Assembly (NCBI GenBank): GCA_017408915.1
Contig: JAFQTS010000089.1
Coordinates: 1-60,054 of the forward strand
DNA: 60,054 nucleotides
Source of the DNA: Oscillospiraceae bacterium
GTDB taxonomy: Bacteria; Bacillota; Clostridia; Oscillospirales; Oscillospiraceae
Reading direction: 5' to 3'
Position numbers and translations under genes: made by a program. This document shows, one piece after another, positions 7,592 to 15,689 of this stretch. Below the pieces are notes generated by a model that was not told where the DNA came from, made no database searches, and worked only from the letters and a program-made list of their open reading frames with translations. The first letter of the stretch is position 1; every line of letters begins with the position of its first letter.

Positions 7592-8863
7592 ATGGAGTAT
7601 GTGATGAAGAATGTCACGGTGGTGACGGGCGATGCGGTTCATACCGGTGATGTCGTTGTGCGTCATGGTCGTGTTGTTTCCATGGGCGGCAGTGTTTGTG
7701 CCGACAATGCCCGCGTTTTCGATTTTCAGAATAAAGCAGTGTTATTACCCGGTTTCGTAGATGTGCATGTGCATCTGCGTGAGCCGGGCTTTTCTTATAA
7801 AGAGACGGTGGAGACAGGTACGGCCTCTGCTGCCCGCGGCGGCTACACTACCGTGTGCGCCATGCCCAACCTCAATCCCGTCCCCGACAGCCTCGATAAT
7901 CTCAAAGTACAGCTTTCCCGCATTGCCGAGGGCGCATCCATCGACGTGCTGCCCTACGGCGCAATTACCGTGGGAGAAAAGGGCGAGGTCTTAGCCGACA
8001 TGGAGGCCATGGCGGAGTATGTTGCCGCCTTCTCCGATGATGGCCGCGGCGTACAGAGTGAGGACATGATGCGCAAAGCCATGATGAAGGCCAAGTCCTT
8101 AGGCAAAATCATCGCCGCACACTGCGAGGACAATGACCTGCTCTTTGGCGGCTATATCCACGACGGCGTGTATGCCAAGGCACACGGACATCGCGGCATC
8201 TGCTCGGAAAGCGAGTGGGGACAGATCAAGCGCGACCTGAAGCTGGTGGAAGAGATTGGCTGTGCCTACCATGTGTGCCACATCTCCACCAAGGAGAGCG
8301 TGCAGCTCATTCGTGAGGCCAAGGCGCGGGGCGTCAACGTCACCTGCGAAACCGCCCCTCACTACCTCATTTTGACGGACGAGGACTTGCAGGAGGATGC
8401 ACGGTTTAAGATGAATCCCCCTCTCCGCTCCAAGGAGGATAGAGCCGCCCTCATTGAGGGCATTGTGGACGGCACCATCGACATGATCGCCACCGACCAT
8501 GCACCCCACAGCGCCGAGGAGAAGAGCCGCGGCTTGGAGAAGAGCGCCATGGGCGTGGTGGGTCTTGAGACGGCCTTCGCCGCCATGTACACCCACCTTG
8601 TGAAAACGGGCATTATCACCATGGAGCGGTTGGTGGAGCTGATGCACACCGCACCCTGCCGCCGCTTCGGTATCGGCAGCGAATTGAAAGAGGGCGGCAT
8701 CGCCAACTTTACGGTGTTTGATTTGGAAAAATCTTACATTGTTGACCCCAGTGAGTTTAAGACCATGGGACGGGCAACACCCTTTACGGGCATGGAGCTG
8801 TTCGGACGCTGTTTGCTGACCATGAAGGACGGAGCAATCGTATGGCAGGAGGAAGAGAAATGA
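7592..8863 (+). CDS. pyrC: Dihydroorotase PyrC
   Basis: An amidohydrolase-superfamily enzyme of 423 residues that cyclises carbamoyl-aspartate to dihydroorotate. The zinc-binding D-V-H-V-H-L-R-E-P is at 58-66 (H59, H61). Further metal-site residues lie in A-A-H-C-E-D and Y-H-V-C-H-I-S. A-T-D-H-A-P-H-S contains the catalytic aspartate. This is the class I (Bacillus/Clostridium) architecture. The start at 7592 follows GAGGAG; a second Met four codons later is possible. It is the first gene of a seven-gene UMP operon and its stop overlaps the pyrK start as ATGA. Confidence 0.95.
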   Translation: MEYVMKNVTVVTGDAVHTGDVVVRHGRVVSMGGSVCADNARVFDFQNKAVLLPGFVDVHVHLREPGFSYKETVETGTASAARGGYTTVCAMPNLNPVPDSLDNLKVQLSRIAEGASIDVLPYGAITVGEKGEVLADMEAMAEYVAAFSDDGRGVQSEDMMRKAMMKAKSLGKIIAAHCEDNDLLFGGYIHDGVYAKAHGHRGICSESEWGQIKRDLKLVEEIGCAYHVCHISTKESVQLIREAKARGVNVTCETAPHYLILTDEDLQEDARFKMNPPLRSKEDRAALIEGIVDGTIDMIATDHAPHSAEEKSRGLEKSAMGVVGLETAFAAMYTHLVKTGIITMERLVELMHTAPCRRFGIGSELKEGGIANFTVFDLEKSYIVDPSEFKTMGRATPFTGMELFGRCLLTMKDGAIVWQEEEK

Positions 8864-9588
8864 AACAATCCCTCTTTACCGTGGCGGAAAACCGCCCGCT
8901 GGCAAAGGACGTATGGCAGATGACCCTGCGGGGCGACACCTCTGCCATCACTGCCCCCGGTCAGTTCATTAACATCAAGTTGGCGGGACATTTCCTGCGC
9001 CGACCCATCTCCGTGTGCGACTGGAATGACGAGAGCGTCACCATCATCTACAAGGTGCTGGGTAAGGGTACAGACGAGATGACCCGTATGACAGAGGGCA
9101 CGGTGCTGGATATTCTGACGGGTCTCGGCAACGGCTTTGATACGGCGAAATGCGGCGATAAGACCCTGCTCATCGGCGGCGGCGTGGGCGTGCCGCCCAT
9201 GTACGGCACGGCGAAGCGGCTGCTCTCTGAAGGCAAGCACCCCATTGCGGTGCTGGGCTTTAACAGTAAGTGCGACGTGTTCTACGAGGAGGAGTTCCGC
9301 GCCCTCGGCGTGGAGACCCGCGTGGTGACGGTGGATGGCAGCTACGGGCAGAAGGGCTTTGTGTCCGAGGCGCTGGGCGAGGGGTACGATTACTTCTGCG
9401 CCTGCGGCCCTGTGGCCATGCTGAAGGCCGTTTCCGATGCCTCCACTTCCGATGGTCTCCTCAGCTTTGAAGAGCGGATGGGCTGCGGCTTCGGCGCTTG
9501 CGTGGGCTGCACCTGCAAGACGAAATACGGCAACAAGCGCATCTGCAAGGATGGGCCTGTGCTGACAAAGGAGGAGGTCGTATGGTGA
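8860..9588 (+). CDS. pyrK: Dihydroorotate dehydrogenase B, electron-transfer subunit PyrK
   Basis: A 242-residue FAD and [2Fe-2S] subunit that passes electrons from dihydroorotate oxidation in PyrD to NAD+. The flavin-binding segment L-R-R-P-I-S-V-C and the nucleotide-binding G-G-G-V-G-V-P-P are present. The cluster ligands are C-G-F-G-A-C-V-G-C-T-C plus a later cysteine near the C-terminus. The start at 8860 is preferred over an in-frame ATG 18 bp upstream because AGGAGGA is 7 nt before it and it gives the 4 bp ATGA overlap with pyrC. Its partner pyrD overlaps its end by 7 bp. Confidence 0.93.
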   Translation: MKQSLFTVAENRPLAKDVWQMTLRGDTSAITAPGQFINIKLAGHFLRRPISVCDWNDESVTIIYKVLGKGTDEMTRMTEGTVLDILTGLGNGFDTAKCGDKTLLIGGGVGVPPMYGTAKRLLSEGKHPIAVLGFNSKCDVFYEEEFRALGVETRVVTVDGSYGQKGFVSEALGEGYDYFCACGPVAMLKAVSDASTSDGLLSFEERMGCGFGACVGCTCKTKYGNKRICKDGPVLTKEEVVW

Positions 9589-10499
9589 ATTTGAAAGTGA
9601 ACCTTGCGGGCATTGAGATTGACAATCCCGTCATTCCCGCCTCCGGCACTTTTGGCTACGGGCAGGAGTTTGCCCAGCTCTACGACATCAACTGTCTCGG
9701 CACGTTCTCCTTTAAGGGCACTACCCGCGACCCCCGTTACGGTAACCCCACCCCCCGCATTGCCGAGTGTCCCAGCGGTATGCTGAACGCCGTGGGCTTG
9801 CAGAATCCCGGTGTGGATAAGGTGATCTCCGAGGAATTGCCTGCCCTTAAAAAGATTTTCCATAAGCCCGTCATGGCAAATGTCAGCGGCTTTTCCATTG
9901 ATGACTACGCCTACACCTGCGAGAAGCTGGATAAGGAAGAGCAGGTGGGTTGGCTGGAGGTGAATATCTCCTGCCCCAACGTACATAACGGCGGTATGTC
10001 CTTCGGCGTTGACCCTGTGGCGGCGGCGGAGGTGACGCGGGCGGTGAAGTCCGTGACGAAGAAGCCTGTGTTTATGAAGCTGAGCCCCAACGTGACGGAT
10101 ATTGCCGCCATTGCCGTGAGCTGCGAAGAGGCGGGCGCAGACGGCATCAGCCTTATTAACACTCTGCTGGGTATGCGCATCGACTTAAAGCGCCGCGCAC
10201 CCATCCTCGCCAACAAGATGGGCGGTATGTCGGGCCCCGCCGTGTTCCCTGTGGCACTTAGAATGGTCTATCAGGTCTATGAGGCGGTGAAGATCCCCAT
10301 TATCGGCATGGGCGGCGTCAGCTCTGCCGAGGATGTGATCGAGATGATGCTGGCGGGCGCAACCGCCGTGGAGATCGGCGCGGGCAATCTCACCGAGCCC
10401 TATCTCTGCCGCGATGTGATCGCGGCACTGCCCGCAGTTTGTGAAAAGTACGGAATTGACAATTTGGAATCTATCATAGGAGGCGCACACCATGGGTAA
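9582..10499 (+). CDS. pyrD: Dihydroorotate dehydrogenase, class 1B catalytic subunit PyrD
   Basis: A 305-residue FMN enzyme that oxidises dihydroorotate to orotate. The active-site segment N-I-S-C-P-N-V carries the catalytic cysteine of class 1 enzymes. [13 protein letters not shown] near the N-terminus and I-G-M-G-G-V-S and G-A-T-A-V-E-I-G-A near the C-terminus are the family's FMN and phosphate motifs. Presence of PyrK next door fits class 1B (NAD-linked). The start at 9582 overlaps the pyrK stop; AGGAGG lies just before it. The 3' end overlaps pyrF by 8 bp. Confidence 0.95.
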   Translation: MVNLKVNLAGIEIDNPVIPASGTFGYGQEFAQLYDINCLGTFSFKGTTRDPRYGNPTPRIAECPSGMLNAVGLQNPGVDKVISEELPALKKIFHKPVMANVSGFSIDDYAYTCEKLDKEEQVGWLEVNISCPNVHNGGMSFGVDPVAAAEVTRAVKSVTKKPVFMKLSPNVTDIAAIAVSCEEAGADGISLINTLLGMRIDLKRRAPILANKMGGMSGPAVFPVALRMVYQVYEAVKIPIIGMGGVSSAEDVIEMMLAGATAVEIGAGNLTEPYLCRDVIAALPAVCEKYGIDNLESIIGGAHHG

Positions 10500-11190
10500 A
10501 GATGTGATCATTGCACTGGATTTTGACAGCCGCGAGAAAACGCTTAAGTTCCTCGATCTGTTCACCGAGGAGAAGCCCTTCGTGAAGATCGGCATGGAGC
10601 TTTATTACGCAGAGGGCCCTGCCATCGTGAAGGAGATCAAGGCAAGAGGCCATAAGATCTTCCTCGACCTGAAGCTCCACGATATTCCCAACACGGTGAA
10701 GAAGGCTATGGCAGTGCTGTCGGGGCTCGATGTGGACATGACCAACCTCCACGCCGCAGGCACGAAGGCTATGATGGAGGCCGCTTTGGAGGGTTTGACC
10801 CGCGCAGACGGCACTCGTCCCCTGCTGATCGCCGTCACCCAGCTGACCTCCACCACCGAGGAGCGGATGAAGGCCGATTTGCTCATTGATCGCAACCTTG
10901 ACGATGTGGTGATGCACTACGGTAAGTGCGCCGCCGAGGCAGGTCTCGATGGCGTGGTCTGCTCCCCCTTGGAGAGCGGCAAGGTACATGAGGTGTGCGG
11001 CGAGAAGTTCCTGACCGTGACCCCCGGTGTCCGCTTCGCCGACGGCGATGTGGGCGATCAGGCCCGCGTCACCACCCCTGCTAAGGCCAAGGAGATCGGC
11101 TCTGACTACATCGTAGTGGGCCGCCCCATTACACAGGCTGACGATCCCGTGGCGGCCTATCGCCGCTGCGTGGCAGAATTTGTTGGATAA
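10492..11190 (+). CDS. pyrF: Orotidine-5'-phosphate decarboxylase PyrF (type 1)
   Basis: A 232-residue TIM-barrel enzyme making UMP from OMP. The catalytic D-x-K-x-x-D array is present as [10 protein letters not shown]. The N-terminal A-L-D-F-D and the C-terminal V-T-P-G-V-R and [10 protein letters not shown] (phosphate gripper) are intact. AGGAGG precedes the ATG, which lies inside the 3' end of pyrD. This functional copy contrasts with the degenerate relative at 53423-54181. Confidence 0.95.
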   Translation: MGKDVIIALDFDSREKTLKFLDLFTEEKPFVKIGMELYYAEGPAIVKEIKARGHKIFLDLKLHDIPNTVKKAMAVLSGLDVDMTNLHAAGTKAMMEAALEGLTRADGTRPLLIAVTQLTSTTEERMKADLLIDRNLDDVVMHYGKCAAEAGLDGVVCSPLESGKVHEVCGEKFLTVTPGVRFADGDVGDQARVTTPAKAKEIGSDYIVVGRPITQADDPVAAYRRCVAEFVG

Positions 11191-11201
11191 GGAGAGAAGA
11201 G

Positions 11202-11840
11202 ATGGAAAAGATCAAAATTCAGATCGCCAAGGATCTGCTGAAAATTAAGGCCGTGTTCTTCCGCCCCGAAGAGCCCTTCACTTGGGCAAGCGGCATTAAG
11301 AGCCCCGTGTACTGCGATAACCGCCTGACCCTCACCGCACCCGAGGTGCGCAACGATGTGGAGAACGGTCTTGCCGAGGTGGTGCGCCGCTTCTATCCCG
11401 AGGCAGAAGTCCTGATGGGCACCTCTACCGCAGGTATTGCCCACGCCGCTATTGTGGGTCACATTATGGGGCTGCCCATGGGCTATGTCCGCAGCGGCAG
11501 CAAGGATCACGGCCGTCAGAACCGCATTGAGGGTCGCCTCGAGGCGGGTCAGAAGGTGGTCGTTATCGAGGATCTCATCTCCACGGGCGGCAGCTGCATC
11601 GACGTGGTGGAGGCACTCCGCGAGGCGGGTGCTGAGGTGCTGGGCGTTGCCAGCATCTTCACCTACGGTATGCAGAAGGGTCTTGACCGCATGGCGGCAG
11701 CCAACGTGAAGAACATCAGTTTGACCGACTTCGATACCATCGCACAGGTGGCAGCGGAGGAGAACTATATTAAGGCCGAGGATATTGACCGCCTGCTGAA
11801 GTTCCGTGCCAATCCCTCGGACGAGAGCTGGATCAAGTGA
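11202..11840 (+). CDS. pyrE: Orotate phosphoribosyltransferase PyrE
   Basis: A 212-residue type I phosphoribosyltransferase that joins orotate and PRPP to give OMP. The PRPP loop reads [13 protein letters not shown], the classic acidic-acidic-T-G motif. The N-terminal [16 protein letters not shown] is characteristic of orotate-specific members. A 5' AGGAGAG supports the ATG. It lies 11 bp after pyrF and its stop is 11 bp before the preferred pyrB start. Confidence 0.95.
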   Translation: MEKIKIQIAKDLLKIKAVFFRPEEPFTWASGIKSPVYCDNRLTLTAPEVRNDVENGLAEVVRRFYPEAEVLMGTSTAGIAHAAIVGHIMGLPMGYVRSGSKDHGRQNRIEGRLEAGQKVVVIEDLISTGGSCIDVVEALREAGAEVLGVASIFTYGMQKGLDRMAAANVKNISLTDFDTIAQVAAEENYIKAEDIDRLLKFRANPSDESWIK

Positions 11841-11851
11841 GGAGCAAGAAA

Positions 11852-12766
11852 ATGAGAAGTTTGATCGACATTATGCAGCTGACCACCGCCGAGATCGACG
11901 AGCTGGTAGCACTGGGCAGCGATATTATCGCCAATCCCGAGAAGTACGCACATAAGTGCGACGGCAAGATCCTTGCCACCCTGTTCTTTGAGCCTTCCAC
12001 CCGTACCCGCCTTAGCTTCGAGTCCGCAATGCTGTCTCTCGGCGGTAAGGTGCTGGGCTTCTCCGAGGCAAGCTCCTCTTCCGCCGCCAAGGGCGAGAGC
12101 GTTGCCGACACCATCCGTACCGTGGGCTGCTACGCTGACATTATCGCCATGCGCCATCCCAAGGAGGGTGCTCCGCTGGTGGCATCCATGAACACCTCTG
12201 TCCCCGTCATCAACGCAGGTGACGGCGGTCATAACCACCCCACCCAGACCTTGACTGACCTTCTCACCATCCACCACGAGAAGGGTCACTTCGATAACCT
12301 CACCGTGGGTCTGTGCGGCGACTTGAAGTTCGGTCGTACCGTTCACTCCCTCATCGCCGCCATGTCCCGCTACACGGGCACGAAATTCGTCCTCATCTCC
12401 CCCGAGGAGCTGAAGGTGCCCAGCTATGTGAAGGAGACCTACATCAAGAAGAACAACATCCCCTACGAGCAGGTCACGGATCTGGAGGAGGCCATGCCCA
12501 AGCTGGACATCCTCTACATGACCCGCGTACAGCGTGAGCGCTTCTTCAACGAGGAGGATTACCTCCGCTTGAAGGACAGCTACATCCTCACCCCCGACAA
12601 GCTCAAGACCGCCAAGAAGGATCTGACCATCCTCCATCCCCTGCCCCGTGTCAATGAGATCTCCGTGGCAGTGGACGATGATCCCCGCGCCGCCTACTTC
12701 CGTCAGGTGCGCTATGGTCGCTTCATCCGCATGGCGCTGATCCTGACGCTGCTGGGTCTGAACTAA
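11852..12766 (+). CDS. pyrB: Aspartate carbamoyltransferase catalytic subunit PyrB
   Basis: A 304-residue enzyme that commits carbamoyl phosphate and aspartate to pyrimidine synthesis. The carbamoyl-phosphate site [12 protein letters not shown] and the H-P-T-Q-T-L-T-D motif are intact. The lysine-bearing loop S-S-A-A-K-G-E-S follows. The frame is open from a GTG at 11837, but ATG 11852 is preferred because GAGGAG sits 7 nt before it. PyrI is encoded 20 bp downstream, so the enzyme is probably the allosteric class B dodecamer. Confidence 0.94.
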   Translation: MRSLIDIMQLTTAEIDELVALGSDIIANPEKYAHKCDGKILATLFFEPSTRTRLSFESAMLSLGGKVLGFSEASSSSAAKGESVADTIRTVGCYADIIAMRHPKEGAPLVASMNTSVPVINAGDGGHNHPTQTLTDLLTIHHEKGHFDNLTVGLCGDLKFGRTVHSLIAAMSRYTGTKFVLISPEELKVPSYVKETYIKKNNIPYEQVTDLEEAMPKLDILYMTRVQRERFFNEEDYLRLKDSYILTPDKLKTAKKDLTILHPLPRVNEISVAVDDDPRAAYFRQVRYGRFIRMALILTLLGLN

Positions 12767-12786
12767 CGAGGGAGGTAACTTGACTT

Positions 12787-13206
12787 ATGACCATTGATTC
12801 TATCCGTAATGGTATCGTGATCGACCATATCACCGCAGGTAAGGCCATGCAGCTGTATCAGATCTTGAAGCTGGACAAGGTGGATGCCTCTGTGGCACTG
12901 CTGAACAACGTCTCCAGCGGCAAGCTGGGCCGCAAGGACATCATTAAGATCGACACCCTGCTGGAGCTGGATTGGGACTTGATCGGCTATGTCGATCCCA
13001 GCATCACCGTCAACATCATTAAGGACGGCGTCCGCGTGGAGAAGCGTCAGCTGAAGCTGCCCGAGGTCATTCGCGGCGTGGTGAAGTGCAAGAACCCCCG
13101 CTGCATCACCTCTGTGGAGCAGGAGCTGCCCCAGATCTTCGATCTGACGGACGCTGCCAAGCACGTGTATCGCTGCCGCTACTGCGAGACCAAGGCTGAG
13201 ATGTAA
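12787..13206 (+). CDS. pyrI: Aspartate carbamoyltransferase regulatory subunit PyrI
   Basis: A 139-residue protein with an N-terminal nucleotide-binding domain and a C-terminal zinc domain that contacts PyrB. The four zinc cysteines are in C-K-N-P-R-C and C-R-Y-C. V-D-A-S-V-A-L-L-N-N-V-S-S and G-R-K-D-I-I-K-I are typical of the family. It would give CTP/ATP control of PyrB. It is the last gene of the operon and is followed at once by a strong terminator. Confidence 0.94.
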   Translation: MTIDSIRNGIVIDHITAGKAMQLYQILKLDKVDASVALLNNVSSGKLGRKDIIKIDTLLELDWDLIGYVDPSITVNIIKDGVRVEKRQLKLPEVIRGVVKCKNPRCITSVEQELPQIFDLTDAAKHVYRCRYCETKAEM

Positions 13207-13209
13207 AAG

Positions 13210-13243
13210 CAACAAAAACCACCCTTTGGGGTGGTTTTTGTTG
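13210..13243 (+). terminator. Terminator of the pyr operon
   Basis: CAACAAAAACCACCC, a TTTG turn and GGTGGTTTTTGTTG form a long stem 3 bp after the pyrI stop. It is symmetric and could also stop leftward transcription. Confidence 0.88.
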
Positions 13244-13245
13244 AG

Positions 13246-13361
13246 GTGATAAGTAATAGTGAATAAGTAATAAGTGTGGTGTCCGCCTTGAGGCGGACAA
13301 TTAAAATAATCCGCGAAGCGGATACCTCACTTTTTCACTCTTCACTCTTACTTCTAACTTA
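13246..13361. repeat. Composite palindromic element, copy 1
   Basis: A left arm of AGTAATAGTGAATAAG-like repeats, two hairpins (GTCCGCC TTGA GGCGGAC at 13281-13298 and ATCCGC GAA GCGGAT at 13309-13323), then a right arm that is roughly the inverse of the left arm (TTTCACTCTTCACTCTTACT). Copies occur at 24794-24911 and 34980-35085. Confidence 0.7.
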
Positions 13362-13391
13362 AAAAAAGAGCCCTCTCGGGCTCTTTTTTTA
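13362..13391 (-). terminator. Terminator overlapping the lipoprotein stop
   Basis: AAAAAAAGAGCCC TCTC GGGCTCTTTTTTT; the TAA stop of the leftward gene lies in the A-tract. An almost identical hairpin is used at 14862-14889. Confidence 0.85.
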
Positions 13392-14678
13392 TCGCTCTCC
13401 GCTGCCGCCGCAGGAGGAGCAGCTCTTCGTGCCGTGACCACGGCAGGAGTAGCAGTCGTCCTCGCCATCGCCGCCGCAGGAGAAGCAGCGCACACGCTCC
13501 GTACTGCTGCTGGAACCGTAGCCGCTATAGTTGGGGGTGGAGACGTATTCCTCGGTGTAGCCACGTCCGCTGCAGGAGATGCAGTCCTTTTCTCCGCTGC
13601 CGCCGCAGCTGCTGCAGTCCACTTCCCCGTCACCGCCGCAGACGGCGCAGCGGCGGGGTCGTCTGTCATCATCGTCATCGCCCTCGTAGCCGCCACCGCC
13701 ATCGGAGGAGTACTGGGGCTCGCTGCCGCCGTAAACGGTGCTGCGGTCATCGGTTTCCACCCAAGCAAGGCCATCGGCGAATCTGATGGCATATCCGGTC
13801 TTTTTTGCAACGAAAAGCAGATCGATATCGTGGACGCCGTTGACATCGGTAGATTTGGAGGTAAAGCCCACGATGGGCTCCGTGCCGGTATAGTCGAAAA
13901 AGTAGACCATCGCGCCGTCAAAGTAGTCACCACTCCCTTCCCTGTAAGGGGCGCTGTCCCGCAGGGAGAAATGGTAACGCTCCGTCAGTAAGTCCACATA
14001 TTCCTGCACAAAAGTATCATCCCGCTTCAAATCGTAAAACACTTCTGTAGATCCGTCCCGATCTTTATCTCCCTCGGGCTCCAGTTGATAGTTAGCGAAG
14101 CTCTGGATGCTGGGGACGATGTAGTCGGCATCGGCTGGGATGATGGGGTCGGCAAAAATGACGCTGCGCTCATCGGTGTCCGTCCACACAAGACCGTCGG
14201 CAAAGTGGATGGCAAAGCCGGTCTTTTTTGCGACGATTTGGAGTTCAACATCGTGAATCTCGCCCAGAGTGGAGTCGTTGTCGGAGAAACCCACAATAGG
14301 CGCAGTACCGGTATAGTCGAGATAGTAGACCTGCGCGCCGTCAAGGTACTTGTCTACTCCCTCTCTATAAGGAGCGCTGGAGCGCAGGGAGAAATGGTAA
14401 TGCTCCGTCAGCAGGTCGATGTATTCCTGTGTGAAAGCATCGTCCCGCTTCACGTCGAAAAATACCGTTGTATAGCCGTCCCTGTCCTTATCCCCCTCGG
14501 GCTCCAGCTTGTAGTTGGCAAAGCTCCAAATGCTGGGGAGGGTGACATCGTCCTCCGCCAAGACAGGCGCAGGGGGCTCTTCGCTGTCAGAGGCATCTGC
14601 GCTCGTGGATTCCCCGCCGCAGCCGGAGAGCAGCAGCGCCAAGACGAGGAGAAGAGCTAAAAAACGACTTCGCTTCAT
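13389..14678 (-). CDS. Secreted lipoprotein with duplicated domain and DnaJ-like CxxCxGxG repeats
   Basis: A 429-residue protein with a lipoprotein signal (L-L-L-S-G-C, lipid Cys C20). Two copies of a roughly 130-residue domain follow (about 47-174 and 188-316, offset 141), each starting P-S-I-x-S-F-A-N-Y and sharing L-E-P-E-G-D-K-D-R-D-G. After a Gly/Asp-rich linker come six CxxC pairs at 344/347, 355/358, 366/369, 398/401, 409/412 and 420/423. They form two triplets with an exact 11-residue period and a CxxCxGxG pattern, as in the DnaJ zinc domain. No J domain is present. I do not recognise the repeated domain. The protein should sit on the outer face of the membrane; its function is unknown. 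Confidence 0.7.
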   Translation of the reverse strand: MKRSRFLALLLVLALLLSGCGGESTSADASDSEEPPAPVLAEDDVTLPSIWSFANYKLEPEGDKDRDGYTTVFFDVKRDDAFTQEYIDLLTEHYHFSLRSSAPYREGVDKYLDGAQVYYLDYTGTAPIVGFSDNDSTLGEIHDVELQIVAKKTGFAIHFADGLVWTDTDERSVIFADPIIPADADYIVPSIQSFANYQLEPEGDKDRDGSTEVFYDLKRDDTFVQEYVDLLTERYHFSLRDSAPYREGSGDYFDGAMVYFFDYTGTEPIVGFTSKSTDVNGVHDIDLLFVAKKTGYAIRFADGLAWVETDDRSTVYGGSEPQYSSDGGGGYEGDDDDDRRPRRCAVCGGDGEVDCSSCGGSGEKDCISCSGRGYTEEYVSTPNYSGYGSSSSTERVRCFSCGGDGEDDCYSCRGHGTKSCSSCGGSGER

Positions 14679-14717
14679 AGAATACCCTCACTTTCGTGAT
14701 CGTTTGTTCACTGTTTC

Positions 14718-14746
14718 ATTATATCGCTTGCGGGCGGGTTTTGCAA
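14718..14746 (-). promoter_or_regulatory. Promoter of the CxxC-repeat lipoprotein
   Basis: On the minus strand, TTGCAA (14746-14741), a 17 bp spacer, then TATAAT (14723-14718). The start codon is about 40 bp downstream, so the gene is transcribed alone. Confidence 0.82.
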
Positions 14747-14770
14747 TCTCTTTGGACGAGAATGGTTACA

Positions 14771-14797
14771 CGGGCGGACAGGGGCGTCCGCCCTTAC
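14771..14797. repeat. Single GGGCGGAC...GTCCGCCC palindrome ending CTTAC
   Basis: CGGGCGGAC AGGGGC GTCCGCCCTTAC resembles the half-units of the GTAGGG/CCCTAC family. A TTAATTG/TTACTTG heptamer run follows at 14831-14860. Confidence 0.5.
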
Positions 14798-14861
14798 GAA
14801 TTCTATTGAGGCTTGTGGTAAAACATATAATTGTTACTTGTTAATTGTTACCTGTTAATTA

Positions 14862-14889
14862 AAAAAGAGCCCTCTCGGGCTCTTTTTTA
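14862..14889 (-). terminator. Terminator of the leftward PBP-SLOG-TSCPD cluster
   Basis: AAAAAAGAGCCC TCTC GGGCTCTTTTTT, overlapping the stop codon of the TSCPD gene. Confidence 0.85.
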
Positions 14890-15138
14890 TTTTGCCAGTG
14901 CAATACGCAACGCTTGTGCCAGCTGATCGGGGCAGGAAGTGGGCTTGCCGCCGCAGGAGATACCCTCCATGCGGGCAATAGCCTCCTCGGCCTTCATGCC
15001 CTGCACCAGACGGGAGATACCCTGCAAATTGCCGTTGCAGCCGCCGTCGATGCGGACGTTCTCGATGACGCCGCTGTCAGAAAGCTCCACCACCATACGG
15101 CGGGAGCAAACGCCGCGAGGCGTATAGGTGTACGTCAT
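14887..15138 (-). CDS. TSCPD domain protein (TIGR03905-like)
   Basis: An 83-residue protein with the motif G-K-P-T-S-C-P-D-Q-L-A that names the TSCPD domain. The fold also occurs at the C-terminus of some vitamin-B12-dependent ribonucleotide reductases, and stand-alone copies like this one are common in Clostridia. Other cysteines are in G-V-C-S-R, G-G-C-N-G-N and I-S-C-G-G-K, so metal or redox chemistry is plausible but not shown. It lies 11 bp after the SLOG gene in the same direction. The role is unknown. Confidence 0.8.
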   Translation of the reverse strand: MTYTYTPRGVCSRRMVVELSDSGVIENVRIDGGCNGNLQGISRLVQGMKAEEAIARMEGISCGGKPTSCPDQLAQALRIALAK

Positions 15139-15149
15139 AAACTTTCTCC

Positions 15150-15683
15150 TTAGAAATAATAGCTCTGGGGTGCATCCCCCACCACATCAAGGCAGATGAC
15201 CTTGCGCTTTTGCTGCAAGGCGTAGGCCACGGTGTAGCCCGTGCCGCCGCCGTCGCCATCGTAGACCGCCAACAGCACAGAGGCGTTATCCACCATGTGG
15301 CGGTTGCGCCGCTGCATACAGCCGGAGGTATAGCGAGGGGCGAGGACGGTGCGCTTGTCGCACATGCTCAAAATCCGCTCGTAGCGCTCCTTTTGCTCCT
15401 CGCTCCAGCGGTCAGATTGCCCCTCGTGGGGGATGACCGCCTCCAGCGTGACGCCCACGGCGAGACAGCGCAGGGCGAGGATGGTCTCGGCGAAGTAGAG
15501 GTCGCAGCCCTGTGCCATGCCGCAGAGGAAGTGGCGGCAGCCCATGTCGTAAATCTCCTGTGCCGCCTTCCACATCCGCTCTTTCAGCGCCTGGCAGCGC
15601 TGGTCATCTTCATAATGTCCCCACGGCAGCTTCTCGGGACGGTGTCCCGTGAAGGCGCAGGTGCGTTCCGGTGTGTAGATCAT
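15150..15683 (-). CDS. SLOG-family (DUF1273/YpsA-like) protein
   Basis: A 177-residue Rossmann-like protein starting T-C-A-F-T-G-H-R-P-E-K-L, the signature of the SLOG/YpsA group. It continues with F-L-C-G-M-A-Q-G-C-D-L-Y-F-A-E and ends with a second nucleotide-fold segment Y-D-G-D-G-G-G-T-G-Y-T. SLOG proteins are thought to bind nucleotide-derived ligands; B. subtilis YpsA affects cell division. It is transcribed just after the PBP gene (6 bp gap), which would fit an envelope or division role, but that is inference. Confidence 0.8.
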   Translation of the reverse strand: MIYTPERTCAFTGHRPEKLPWGHYEDDQRCQALKERMWKAAQEIYDMGCRHFLCGMAQGCDLYFAETILALRCLAVGVTLEAVIPHEGQSDRWSEEQKERYERILSMCDKRTVLAPRYTSGCMQRRNRHMVDNASVLLAVYDGDGGGTGYTVAYALQQKRKVICLDVVGDAPQSYYF

Positions 15684-15689
15684 AGGCCG

